Assembly: GCA_963755335.1 (NCBI GenBank)
Contig: CAVWJW010000002.1
Coordinates: forward strand, 620,001-684,000
Length of the DNA stretch: 64,000 nt
From: UBA10649 sp963755335
Lineage (GTDB): Bacteria; Actinomycetota; Actinomycetes; S36-B12
Reading direction: 5' to 3'
A program made the translations under genes and the position numbers. Below the pieces are notes generated by a model. The model worked only from the letters and a program-made list of their open reading frames with translations. It ran no database searches and was not told the origin of the DNA. The stretch's first letter is position 1. The number at the start of each line of letters is the position of its first letter. Of this stretch, positions 35,371 to 43,706 are shown one piece after another.

Positions 35371-36560
35371 TCGCGGATCGCGCAGCTGCCGGTGCCGACG
35401 GGGGCGGCGGAGTCCCCCAGCGACGTCAACGCCGTGGTGATCTCGCTGTCGGCCAGTGCGTATCCGGTCGTCTGCTGGCCCGCGTCGGCACCGAACACCA
35501 GGCCCATGACCGAGCCGTCGGGCTTCAGCAGCGGACCCCCGCTGAACCCCTTGCGGACGCTTCCCCGCAGCAGGTAGGTGTCTCGCATGGTGCCGGCGTC
35601 TCCGTAGATGTCGTCCGCCTGCGCATGGACGAGAGTGCGCACCCGGACTGGCTCCAGGGTGAACGGTCCGGAGTGCGGGAACCCCGCCACAACGGCGTCG
35701 TCTCCGGTCGCGCCCGGGTCGGCGGAAAGGGCAAGCGGCGGAAGCCCCAAGGCGGACGTGCGCAGGATCGCGATGTCAGCGCTCGGGTCGAAGTAGACGA
35801 CGGTGGCCGGAAGGTCCGTGCTGCCGCGCTGCAGCTGGACCTTCGGCTCGCGGACGCCGGCTACCACGTGGGCGTTGGTCATCACCTCGTTCGGCGCGAC
35901 CACGAAACCCGATCCACTGACCTGGCTGCTGCAGGCATCGGCGGAGCCGAATACGCGTACGACCGAGCGGCCCGCCACGTCCACGGCGGAGGTCACGGCC
36001 GCCGGGTCGGGCGGGTCCACGTCGGGTCCGACGAACGCATCGAGTCCGGCGAAGATGGTCGGGACGGACGTGGACTGGAGGACGCCTTCGAGCCCGTTGA
36101 AGATCGACTGCGTCTGCGGGGGCATGAGCCACTGCAGCGACTCGACCATCTTGGACTGGTTGATCTGCCGGGTCACCGAGCTCGTCGGGAGGTACCCGGC
36201 GACTCCTGCGACGAGCCAGATGACGACACCCAGGACGAGGACGTTGAGGACGGCGCCGCCGACATGGTCGAGTGCCCGCGCCGGCCGCCAGGTGAGCGTG
36301 TCGCTGATGCGGTCGCCGAGGATGCCCGCCGCGAACTGCCCGGCGAAGGAGGCGACCAGGATCGTGCCGCCGACGACCAGTCCACGCACCAGCGGGTTCA
36401 GGTCGAGGCCCGACAGCGCCCGCGGGACGATCAGCGACGCGAGCAGGCCCGCACCGAAGAAGCCGACGAAGGAGAACAGCCCGGCGACGAAGCCGCGCCG
36501 CCAGCCGACCAGGGCGAACACGACGATGCCGCCGATGAGGATCCAGTCGACGATGTTCAT
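35367..36560 (-). CDS. marP: Membrane serine protease MarP-like
   Basis: A 397-residue protein. Residues 1-160 hold about four membrane segments of the CvpA type (VDWILIGGIVVFALVGWRRG at the start), followed by a periplasmic trypsin-like domain. The triad is His231 (MTNAHVV), Asp262 (SADIAIL) and Ser340 (KGFSGGP), close to the positions in M. tuberculosis MarP (Rv3671c), which protects against acid and oxidative stress. Cysteines in ADACSS and at the C-terminus (GSCAIRD) could form the disulfide reported for MarP. It follows the NUDIX gene by 10 bases in a nth-nudix-marP operon. Confidence 0.92.
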   Translation of the reverse strand: MNIVDWILIGGIVVFALVGWRRGFVAGLFSFVGFFGAGLLASLIVPRALSGLDLNPLVRGLVVGGTILVASFAGQFAAGILGDRISDTLTWRPARALDHVGGAVLNVLVLGVVIWLVAGVAGYLPTSSVTRQINQSKMVESLQWLMPPQTQSIFNGLEGVLQSTSVPTIFAGLDAFVGPDVDPPDPAAVTSAVDVAGRSVVRVFGSADACSSQVSGSGFVVAPNEVMTNAHVVAGVREPKVQLQRGSTDLPATVVYFDPSADIAILRTSALGLPPLALSADPGATGDDAVVAGFPHSGPFTLEPVRVRTLVHAQADDIYGDAGTMRDTYLLRGSVRKGFSGGPLLKPDGSVMGLVFGADAGQQTTGYALADSEITTALTSLGDSAAPVGTGSCAIRD

Positions 36561-36570
36561 GCGTGACCGA

Positions 36571-37227
36571 TCAGTTCAACGGCACGAGTCGTGACTCGTC
36601 CCATGGAACGGCCCAGCCCATCGTGTCGAGCAGCGTGGACAGGATGCCGCCGGTGAAGCCCCACACCAGCATTCCGTCGACCTCGAAGCCGGGACCGACG
36701 AACCCTGACGGGTGCAGCACCCGACACCGATGCGCCGGGTCCGCGAGGTCGGCGATCGGCACGCGATGAACACTCTCGACCTCGGCCGGGTCCTGCGCAT
36801 GCACCGGCGACGGCTGCTGCCACCAGGCCAGGACCGGCGTCACGACGTAGTTGGTGACCGGCACCCAGAGATCGGGCAGCGCACCGAAGACCACCACACC
36901 TGAAGGATCCAGGCCGGTCTCCTCCTGCGCCTCGCGCAGGGCCGCCGCCTCAGCGTGCTCGTCATCGTCATCGACGGCGCCGCCCGGGAACGCCGGCTGG
37001 CCGGCGTGCGACCGCATCGTGCTGGCCCGCTGGATGAGCAGCACATCGCGGTCGTCACTGAACAGGATGAGGACGGCCGAGTGCCGACCCTCACCGTGCG
37101 GTGGGACGAAACGCGTGACGTCCTCGGCCGTCATCGTCTCGGCGACGACCGCAACCTGCTGCAGCCACGACGGCAGCACGGCCACCCGCTCGGGGTACAC
37201 CACGCCGATCCTCGACCACGGGGCCAT
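36571..37227 (-). CDS. NUDIX hydrolase (CoA pyrophosphatase-like)
   Basis: A 218-residue NUDIX protein with the box beginning GGAVDDDDEHAEAAALRE and continuing to AQEETGL. The preceding QRASTMRSHAGQPAFPGG is the UPF0035 signature typical of CoA diphosphatases (NudL/Pcd1 type). It should cleave CoA or related nucleotide diphosphates. ATG at 37227 overlaps the nth stop. The thioredoxin-like gene found between these two in M. tuberculosis (Rv3673c) is absent here. It is transcribed with nth and marP. Confidence 0.88.
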   Translation of the reverse strand: MAPWSRIGVVYPERVAVLPSWLQQVAVVAETMTAEDVTRFVPPHGEGRHSAVLILFSDDRDVLLIQRASTMRSHAGQPAFPGGAVDDDDEHAEAAALREAQEETGLDPSGVVVFGALPDLWVPVTNYVVTPVLAWWQQPSPVHAQDPAEVESVHRVPIADLADPAHRCRVLHPSGFVGPGFEVDGMLVWGFTGGILSTLLDTMGWAVPWDESRLVPLN

Positions 37228-37929
37228 CAGCCGCGCCCCGAGTCCTTCACCAGGCGAGCAGCCTCGATCGGATCGGTCGGCCCCTCGCCGAAGGAGGGAC
37301 ACCACTGCGCGATCGGGCACGCACCGCAGGCCGGTCGTCTGGCGTGGCAACGCCGTCGCCCGTGCCAGATCACCCGATGCGACATCACGGTCCAGTCCTT
37401 GCGGGCAAACAACGCCTGGAGGTCGGCCTCGACCTTCTCGGGGTCCTCGTTCGTCGTCCAGCCGAACCGACGGGCCAGTCGCCCCACGTGCGTGTCGACG
37501 GTGATACCCGGCACGCCGAAGGCGTCACCGAGCACGACGTTGGCAGTCTTGCGGCCCACGCCGGGCAGGGTGACGAGGTCCTTCAGCCGCCCAGGCACGT
37601 CACCGCCGAAGCGATCGCACAACTGCTGTCCGATGGACTGGATCGTGCCAGCCTTCTGTCGGAAGAACCCCGTTGGAGTGATGAGCTTCTCGAGATCGCC
37701 ACGATCAGCAGCGGCGTAGGCCGCAGCATCCGGGTACGCGGCGAAAGAGTTCGGGAGTCACGGCATTGACGCGCTGGTCGGTGCACTGAGCGCTCAGCAT
37801 GGTCGCGATGAGGAGTTCAAGCGGAGTGGTGAAGTCGAGTTCACAACGGGCGTCCGGGTACGTGTCCCCGAGGACAACGACCATGCGGCGAGCCCGTCGC
37901 TTCAGTGCAAGGGGCGTCTCAACGGTCAT
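37227..37929 (-). CDS. nth: Endonuclease III (frameshifted)
   Basis: A base-excision-repair DNA glycosylase/AP lyase for oxidised pyrimidines. The N-terminal frame gives PLELLIATMLSAQCTDQRVNAVTPEL. After one surplus base near 37749 it continues as FAAYPDAAAYAAADRGDLEK. The helix-hairpin-helix LPGVGRKTANVVLG holds the catalytic lysine, VDTHVGRL the aspartate, and four cysteines spaced CX6CX2CX5C (CHARRPACGACPIAQWC) bind the iron-sulfur cluster. ATG at 37929 preferred; a GTG six bases earlier is also possible. First gene of a nth-NUDIX-marP operon. Confidence 0.9.
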
Positions 37930-38025
37930 GAGCACAGGCTAATGCGATGTGCGCGGCCACGACCTTGACGCCCATGACCCATACGACACAATGCCCGTAG
38001 CACTCCCGCAGCCAGAGGAAGTCAC

Positions 38026-38700
38026 GTGGACGACGCTTTCATGCAAGCCCCGCTCTTCTCCGCACTCGATGCGGAGGGTGCGGCCGCTCTTCGGGCCTCG
38101 CTCAAGGAGACGGCCGTCAGCAAGGGCGACGTGCTCTTCCACGAAGGCGAGCCGGGCGATCGCATGTACGTCATCCTCGAGGGCAAGGTGAAGCTCGGCC
38201 AGACGTCGAACGACGGCCGCGAGTCGCTGCTCGGCGTACTCGGTCCCGGCGAGATGTTCGGTGAGCTCAGCCTGTTCGATCCGGGCCTGCGCACGTCCAC
38301 GGCGACAGCACTCACCGACGCCCTGGTCGTTGGCCTGGGCAACGAGCAGCTGAAGCCGTGGCTCTCCGGCCGACCCGAGGTCGCCGCCTCCCTGCTGCAG
38401 GCGCTGGCCCGTCGGCTGCGTCGCACCAACGAGGCCATGGCCGACCTGGTCTTCTCCGACGTCCCCGGTCGCGTCGCCAAGGCGCTCATGGACCTCGGCG
38501 AGAAGTTCGGCACCGTGACCCCCGAAGGCCTGATGGTCACGCATGACATGACGCAGGAGGAGCTCGCGCAGTTGGTCGGCGCCTCGCGCGAGACCGTGAA
38601 CAAGGCGCTCGCCGACTTCGCCCAGCGCGGCTGGATCCGCCTGGAGTCCCGTCAGGTGCTGATCCTCGACGTCGAGCGCCTGGGCCGTCGCGCCCGCTAG
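38026..38700 (+). CDS. glxR: Crp/Fnr-family global regulator (GlxR/Crp)
   Basis: A 224-residue cAMP-receptor-type regulator. The cyclic-nucleotide domain has GDVLFHEGEPGDRMYVILEG and the phosphate-binding cassette FGELSLFDPGLRTSTATA, followed by the dimer helix and the winged helix-turn-helix TQEELAQLVGASRETVNKAL. It is nearly the length of GlxR/Rv3676 and sits in the same place, next to nth. It should bind TGTGA-N6-TCACA sites when bound to cAMP. GTG start at 38026. A plausible target site lies before hppA in this window. Confidence 0.93.
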   Translation: MDDAFMQAPLFSALDAEGAAALRASLKETAVSKGDVLFHEGEPGDRMYVILEGKVKLGQTSNDGRESLLGVLGPGEMFGELSLFDPGLRTSTATALTDALVVGLGNEQLKPWLSGRPEVAASLLQALARRLRRTNEAMADLVFSDVPGRVAKALMDLGEKFGTVTPEGLMVTHDMTQEELAQLVGASRETVNKALADFAQRGWIRLESRQVLILDVERLGRRAR

Positions 38701-39513
38701 ATCCCGTTCAGGAAGTCCAGCTGTGCGCGCACGGTGAGCTCGGCTGCCGGCCACACCTCGCGCGGCACGTCGGCGTACACGATCGCGACGATCTCCGCGG
38801 CATCGCTGACGCCTGACTCCACGACCGCGCGCACCTCCGCGAGTCGGGCGCGACGATGGGCAAGGTACGCGTCGATGACGGCAGCGGGCTCGTCGAGCAC
38901 CGGACCGTGCCCGGGCAGCAGTCGCGCTGATCCGCTCGGACTGACGCCGCAGGCGTTCCAGGCTGTCCAGGTAGTCCCCGAGCCGGCCGTCCGGCCAGGC
39001 CACCAGCGAGGTGCCGCGACCCAGCACCGTGTCGCCGGTCAGCACCGAGCCGTCGTGCTCGACGGTGAAGCAGAGGCTGTCCGCGCTGTGGCCGGGCGTC
39101 GCGAGGACGTCGATCCGCCACTCGCCCAGATCGACGACGTCACCATCTGCGAGCCCCTCGCCGCCACGTCGCTGCGAGGGATCGAGGGCCCGGACGGGCA
39201 CGCTCAACGACTCGGCGAGGGCGCGCGCTCCTTCGGCGTGGTCGATGTGGCCATGGGTGAGCAGGATGACGTCGACCACCAGATCCCGTTCGCGGGCCGC
39301 TGTCGCGATCGCGGCATGGTGGGCCGCGTTGTCCGGGCCCGGGTCGACCACGACGGCGCGTGCGCTCCCCGGCGCGCTCAGCAGCCAGGTGTTCGTCCCG
39401 TCGAGGGTCCACGGCGACGGGTTGGGGGCCAGCACGCACCAGGCGGAGTCGGTGACCTTGCCACCGGTCCACGGGTCGGACGACCCCTTGAGCGGAAGGA
39501 CGTGACCGCTCAT
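38697..39513 (-). CDS. Metallo-beta-lactamase-fold hydrolase (frameshifted)
   Basis: An MBL-fold enzyme of the LACTB2/Rv3677c type. It has NPSPWTLDGTNTWLL near the start, the zinc motif LLTHGHIDHAEGA, the third ligand region TPGHSADS and VLTGDTVLG. After one surplus base near 38946 the frame continues SPSGSARLLPGHGPVLDEP, containing a fourth ligand segment, and ends with the helical C-terminus. Some relatives act as RNases, so the substrate is open. Its ATG overlaps the NUDIX stop and its stop shares CTAG with glxR. Confidence 0.87.
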
Positions 39514-40272
39514 GCCAGGTGCTCCGGGAAGGACAGCCCGTCAGTCTCGCGGGTGTGCGGCGCCGCGATGTCGTCCTCGAGGATCTCGCCGGTGCGATCG
39601 TGCACCATCACCCAGCGCGCCCGACCGTCGTCGTCGACGAGGCGTCGGGGCAGCAGCGGCACGACGTCGCGCACCCCGGCGTCGGCGATCACGTCGGCCG
39701 CCGCGGCGAACCGGGTGAGATAGCGCAGCGTTGACTCGGTCGGCGGCAGCATCGCCATGTCACCGGTCGTCCGCTGCGCCAGCGCATCGATCGGACGGAT
39801 CCAGAACGCGGTGTCCGCCTCGGTCGTGGTGAGCTGCGCGTCCTGGCCGACCGGGACGGAGGCGACGAAGAACCGCACGTCGTACCGCTTGGTCTCGAGC
39901 TCGGGAGTCACCCAGTGATCGACGATCGGCAGCCGCAGCGGATCGACGCTGGGTCCGTCCGCCGTCGCCGACCGGCAGGAGCGCGATCCCGGTCTCCTCC
40001 TCGATCTCGCGCAGGGCGCAGGAGTACAGCGCGACCAGGCCGGCGACGTCCGTACTGGCCCGAACCGCGAGCTCCTCGACGCGAGCCGGCGGGCATGCGA
40101 AGTCGATCGGGGCCGCGTAGTCGGACTCATCGACCCGGCCGCCGGGATACACGTGCATGCGCGGGGCGAACGCCATCGTCGTGGCGCGGCGCATCAGGAA
40201 CGTCTCGATCCCGTCGACGCCATCGCGCAGCAGGATGACGGTCGCCGCGGGCCGCGGAACCGGGGTGTTCAG
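39510..40272 (-). CDS. NUDIX-like hydrolase (frameshifted; start uncertain)
   Basis: A NUDIX-fold protein of the NUDT19 type found between ridA and the MBL gene. TPVPRPAATVILLRDGVDGI and the next residues EFL-like, MAFAPRMHVYPGGRVDESD and LREIEEETGIALL mark the domain; the box is divergent, with a long insert after PGGRVD. One surplus base near 39965 separates the N-terminal part from SVDPLRLPIVDHWVTPEL and the C-terminus. No ATG, GTG or TTG lies before the start of similarity. The coordinate at 40272 is a CTG overlapping the ridA stop; the first ATG is at 40194. Confidence 0.72.
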
Positions 40273-40730
40273 TCGGCGACCTCGACGATGAGCTCGACCT
40301 CGACCGGAGCATCGAGCGGCAGGACGGCCACGCCGACAGCGGAACGCGCATGCGCCCCGGCCTCACCGAAGGCCTCGAGCAGCAGGTTGCTCGCGCCGTT
40401 GATCACGCCTGGCTGCCCGGTGAAGTCGGGCGCGCTCGCCACGAAGCCGACGACCTTGACCACGCGGACCACCGAGTCGAGCGGGACGACCGACTTGACC
40501 GCCGCGATCGCGTTGAGGGCGCAGATGGCCGCCAGCTCGTTGGCGCGTTCGGCGGACACCTCGGCACCGACCTTGCCGGTCTCGGCGAGGACGCCATCGA
40601 CGAAGGGCAGTTGCCCGGCAGTGAACACATAGCGGCCGCTGACTACCGCCGGCACATACGCGGCGACCGGCGGGATGACCTCGTGGACCGTGAGGCCCAT
40701 CGCAGCCAGCCGTTCTTCGACAGTAGGCAT
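40269..40730 (-). CDS. ridA: RidA-family enamine/imine deaminase
   Basis: A 153-residue RidA/YjgF-fold protein of the Rv3678c branch. It contains YVPAVVSGRYVFTAGQLPFV, ICALNAIAAVKSVVPLDSVV and a C-terminal GVAVLPLDAPVEVELIVEV, matching the beta-sheet and inter-subunit cleft of the trimeric family. The usual catalytic arginine (SRVAV in canonical RidA) is replaced by AVGVAVLP here, as in the RidA-like subgroups, so activity on 2-aminoacrylate is uncertain. It lies two bases beyond the DUF4177 stop. Confidence 0.87.
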   Translation of the reverse strand: MPTVEERLAAMGLTVHEVIPPVAAYVPAVVSGRYVFTAGQLPFVDGVLAETGKVGAEVSAERANELAAICALNAIAAVKSVVPLDSVVRVVKVVGFVASAPDFTGQPGVINGASNLLLEAFGEAGAHARSAVGVAVLPLDAPVEVELIVEVAD

Positions 40731-40732
40731 GA

Positions 40733-40894
40733 TCAGCCGTTCCCCTTCGGTCGCTTGAGGTAGGCCACCATGTTCTCCGGGTTGGGGCCCGGAACCACCT
40801 GCACGAGCTCCCAGCCGTCCTCGCCCCAGGTGTCGAGGATCTGCTTGGTCGCGTGCACGAGCAGCGGAACGGTGACGTACTCCCACGATGTCAT
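40733..40894 (-). CDS. Small DUF4177 protein
   Basis: A 53-residue protein starting MTSWEYVTVPLLVHATKQIL and continuing with DTWGEDGWELVQVVPGPNP, ending MVAYLKRPKGNG. The WEY...W...DGWELV...AYLKRP pattern is DUF4177. It is the counterpart of the small gene Rv3678A next to ridA in mycobacteria. Function is unknown. ATG at 40894. The gene is short and easily missed, but the pattern is distinctive. Confidence 0.85.
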   Translation of the reverse strand: MTSWEYVTVPLLVHATKQILDTWGEDGWELVQVVPGPNPENMVAYLKRPKGNG

Positions 40895-40961
40895 TGCCCG
40901 ACCCTAGCCGTCAGTTTCGTCTCGGTCAGCCCACCTGCTCCCGGCGTCCTAGGCTGGAACC

Positions 40962-41966
40962 GTGGCCGACGACCAGCAGTCCGGCCGGCTGTGGCCGGGC
41001 GTGAGCCTGCACGTCGTCTCCGGCAAGGGCGGCACGGGCAAGACGACGGTCGCCGCCTCCCTCGCCCTGGCCCTGGCCCGCAACCGGCGGCGCACGCTCC
41101 TGGTCGAGGTCGAGGGTCGCCAGGGCATCGCCCAGCTGTTCGACACCCCTCCCCTCCCGTACGAGGAGCGGCGGATCGCGGTCGCCCCGGGCGGCGGCGA
41201 GGTCTGGGCCCTGGCGATCGATCCCGAGGAGGCGCTCCTCGACTACCTCGAGACCTTCTACAACCTGCGCCGGGCCGGTTCCGCCCTGCGCAAGATGGGC
41301 GCCATCGACTTCGTCACGACGATCGCGCCGGGCCTGCGCGACGTCCTGCTCACCGGCAAGGCCATTGAAGTCGTCCGGCGCAAGGAGAAGAAGGACGCCC
41401 ATGCCTACGACGCCGTCATCCTCGACGCGCCGCCCACGGGCCGCATCGCCAAGTTCCTGAACGTCAACTCCGAGGTGTCCGGGCTGGCCAAGGCGGGCCC
41501 GATTCACAAGCACGCCGACCTCGTCATGAGCGTCATCGCCTCCCCGCAGACGGTGGTGCACCTCGTCAGCCTGCTCGAGGAGATGCCGGTCCAGGAGACG
41601 ATCGACGGCGTCGCCGAACTGCGCAGCCACTCCCTGCCGGTGGGCGGCATCATCGTCAATATGACGCGGCCGCCCGTGCTCGCCGACGACCAGCTCGACG
41701 CTGCCCTCGCCGGCGCCCTGCCGGGAGCGAAGATCATGTCGTCGCTCGAGAAGGCCGGTCTCGGTTCGCACGAGAACGACATCGTGCCCGCGCTCCTGCG
41801 CGAGGCGACCGATCACGCGCAGCGGGTAGCGCTCGAACGCCGCGAGCTGGCGCGCCTTGAGGAACTGGACCTCCCCACGATCGCGCTGCCGTTGCTGGCC
41901 GGCGGGATCGACCTCGGCGGGCTCTACGAGCTGGCCGACCTGCTCTCCCAGGCAGGTGTGCGATGA
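40962..41966 (+). CDS. ArsA/GET3-like ATPase, first copy (Rv3679-like)
   Basis: A 334-residue P-loop ATPase of the ArsA/anion-transporter group. The deviant Walker A is VVSGKGGTGKTTVAASLA, the switch I/II parts are LLVEVEGRQGIAQLF and YDAVILDAPPTGRI. In mycobacteria the paired Rv3679/Rv3680 proteins form a complex linked to Get3-like handling of substrates and metabolite export; arsenite resistance is unlikely because no arsB or metal-cysteine triad is seen. GTG start. It overlaps the second ATPase by four bases. Confidence 0.9.
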   Translation: MADDQQSGRLWPGVSLHVVSGKGGTGKTTVAASLALALARNRRRTLLVEVEGRQGIAQLFDTPPLPYEERRIAVAPGGGEVWALAIDPEEALLDYLETFYNLRRAGSALRKMGAIDFVTTIAPGLRDVLLTGKAIEVVRRKEKKDAHAYDAVILDAPPTGRIAKFLNVNSEVSGLAKAGPIHKHADLVMSVIASPQTVVHLVSLLEEMPVQETIDGVAELRSHSLPVGGIIVNMTRPPVLADDQLDAALAGALPGAKIMSSLEKAGLGSHENDIVPALLREATDHAQRVALERRELARLEELDLPTIALPLLAGGIDLGGLYELADLLSQAGVR

Positions 41967-43144
41967 CGCACTTCACGGACGGTCCCGTCCTCGACATCGA
42001 CGAGATCCTCGGCAATCCGGACCTCCACATCATCGTCTGCACGGGAGCCGGCGGTGTCGGCAAGACGACCACCGCTGCCGCCCTCGGACTTCGCGCGGCG
42101 GAGATGGGCCGCGACGTATGCGTGCTGACCATCGACCCGGCGAAGCGCCTTGCCCAGGCAATGGGGCTGTCGTCCCTCGACAACACCCCTCGACAGGTTC
42201 CCGGCGTCTGCGCTCCGGACGGCTCCGGGTCGCTGTTCGCGATGATGCTCGACATGAAGCGGACCTTCGATGAGGTCGTCGAGGCGCACGCCGACCCGGC
42301 CCGGGCTCAGCAGATCCTGAGCAACCCCTTCTACCAAACCCTCTCGTCGTCGTTCGCCGGCACGCAGGAGTACATGGCGATGGAGAAGCTCGGCCAGTTG
42401 CGCGTGCGCGCGAAGGCCGAAGGCACCTGGGACCTCATCATCGTGGACACCCCTCCGTCGCGGAGTGCGCTCGACTTCCTCGACGCACCTGCGCGGCTGG
42501 GGTCCTTCCTCGACGGTCGATTCATCCGCATCCTCACCGCACCTGCACGTGGTGCCGGGCGTGGGCTCGGCCGCCTCGCCGCGATGGGCTTCGGGGTGTT
42601 CACCAGCGTGCTCAACAAGATCCTCGGCGCGCAGGTCCTGTCCGACGTCGGCACGTTCGTGGCCGCGATCGACACCACGTTCGGCGGCTTCCGAGAGCGG
42701 GCGGATGCCACCTATGACCTTCTCAAGGACTCCGGCACATCGTTCGTCGTGGTGGCCGCTCCCGAGCGCGATGCACTCCGCGAAGCCGCCTACTTCGTCG
42801 AGCGACTGCGGACCGACGACATGCCGCTTGCCGGGCTGGTCCTCAATCGCGTCCAGGACGTCGACGACCCTGAGCTGACGAGCGAGCAGGCCGCGGCGGG
42901 GGCGCAGACTCTCGACGAGCTGGCCTCGGCGAGCCGGTCATCGGATGTCGATCGACTGACCGCCGCGCTGCTTCGGCTGCACGCGCAGCGCCTGAGCCTG
43001 GCGGCCCGGCAGCTTCATCTCGCCGAGCGGTTCACGGCGGCGCACCCGGACGTGCCGATCACGTCGGTACCGGCACTTGCGGAGGACGTGCATGACCTCG
43101 ACGGGCTGCGCACCGTCGGAGAGCTGATGGCGAAGGGCGCCTAG
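41963..43144 (+). CDS. ArsA/GET3-like ATPase, second copy (Rv3680-like)
   Basis: A 393-residue partner of the preceding ATPase. Walker A is VCTGAGGVGKTTTAAALGL, followed by CVLTIDPAKRLAQAMGL, a family signature, and the switch II segment LIIVDTPPSRSALDFLDAP. A longer insertion (about residues 180-260) contains hydrophobic stretches (GRLAAMGFGVFTSVLNKILG) that may contact membrane or substrates. The overlapping ATGA start means it is translated with its partner, and the two probably form a heterodimer. Confidence 0.9.
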   Translation: MTHFTDGPVLDIDEILGNPDLHIIVCTGAGGVGKTTTAAALGLRAAEMGRDVCVLTIDPAKRLAQAMGLSSLDNTPRQVPGVCAPDGSGSLFAMMLDMKRTFDEVVEAHADPARAQQILSNPFYQTLSSSFAGTQEYMAMEKLGQLRVRAKAEGTWDLIIVDTPPSRSALDFLDAPARLGSFLDGRFIRILTAPARGAGRGLGRLAAMGFGVFTSVLNKILGAQVLSDVGTFVAAIDTTFGGFRERADATYDLLKDSGTSFVVVAAPERDALREAAYFVERLRTDDMPLAGLVLNRVQDVDDPELTSEQAAAGAQTLDELASASRSSDVDRLTAALLRLHAQRLSLAARQLHLAERFTAAHPDVPITSVPALAEDVHDLDGLRTVGELMAKGA

Positions 43145-43209
43145 CTGGCGCGACCTGATGGCGCCGTAGCTCCGGGGCTCGCTTCGCTCACTCCTCGCTA
43201 GCTGGCGCG
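43141..43209. repeat. 12-bp direct repeats bracketing 45 bp between convergent genes
   Basis: CTAGCTGGCGCG occurs at 43141-43152 and 43198-43209. The first copy contains the stop of the ATPase gene and the second the stop of whiB. The intervening 45 bp includes GGGGCTCGCTTCGCTCACTCC, a GC-rich block of a kind often seen as small intergenic repeats in actinobacteria. Confidence 0.8.
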
Positions 43210-43512
43210 CTCGGCAGGCGCCGTGAGAATCCGCTGGCGCTCGTACTCGTCCTGCGCGGTCTGCAGGAGGTGGCGCCACGAGGTGACGTTCGGACGACGA
43301 CGAAGCAGGGCGCGGCGCTCGCGCTCGGTCATGCCGCCCCAGACCCCGAATTCCACCCGGTTGTCGAGTGCGTCCGCGAGACATTCGGTGCGGACGGTGC
43401 ACCCTACGCAGATGGCCTTGGCCCGATTCTGGGCGGCTCCCTGGACGAACAACGAGTCCGGATCTGTGGTGCGACACGACGCCTGGGCTGCCCAATCGGT
43501 GTCAAACGTCAT
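43198..43512 (-). CDS. whiB4: WhiB-family iron-sulfur regulator (WhiB4-like)
   Basis: A 104-residue WhiB protein. The four cluster cysteines are in AASC, AICVGC and RTEC (Cys-X2-Cys-X5-Cys after the first). The turn motif GVWGGMTERERRAL is exact, and a basic tail (RRRPNV) could contact DNA. The position between the ArsA-like pair and ponA2 equals that of M. tuberculosis whiB4 (Rv3681c), a redox-responsive regulator. ATG at 43512 with an AGGAGCC ribosome site. It is divergent from ponA2; a 24-bp palindrome lies between them. Confidence 0.93.
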   Translation of the reverse strand: MTFDTDWAAQASCRTTDPDSLFVQGAAQNRAKAICVGCTVRTECLADALDNRVEFGVWGGMTERERRALLRRRPNVTSWRHLLQTAQDEYERQRILTAPAERAS

Positions 43513-43581
43513 GCTGGCTCCTCGCTGATCCACTGTCCATGTGTCGGCGGACGTTACGCTCTGTCCCATCGGCCAGAAAGG

Positions 43582-43605
43582 CTATATCGGGCTATCCCAA
43601 TATAG
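43582..43605. promoter_or_regulatory. 24-bp palindrome between whiB and ponA2
   Basis: Ten-base arms CTATATCGGG and CCCAATATAG match with one mismatch around a 4-base spacer CTAT. It stands in the most AT-rich patch of the window, 69 bp from the whiB start and 101 bp from the ponA2 start. It looks like an operator for both genes; the binding protein is unknown. Confidence 0.55.
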
Positions 43606-43706
43606 TTCAATATAACTAGTTGTGAGAAGACCGGGAGAACTATCCCCCACCTGAGGGTGCGTCCCATGGGGCTCGACGGAACCACTCGCCTTACCCTGAA
43701 CGTCTG

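Noticed and set aside
40962..43144. Arsenic resistance operon
   Set aside because: The two ATPases match the Rv3679/Rv3680 pair next to whiB and ponA2. No arsB, arsR or arsC is nearby and no metal-binding cysteine triad is visible.
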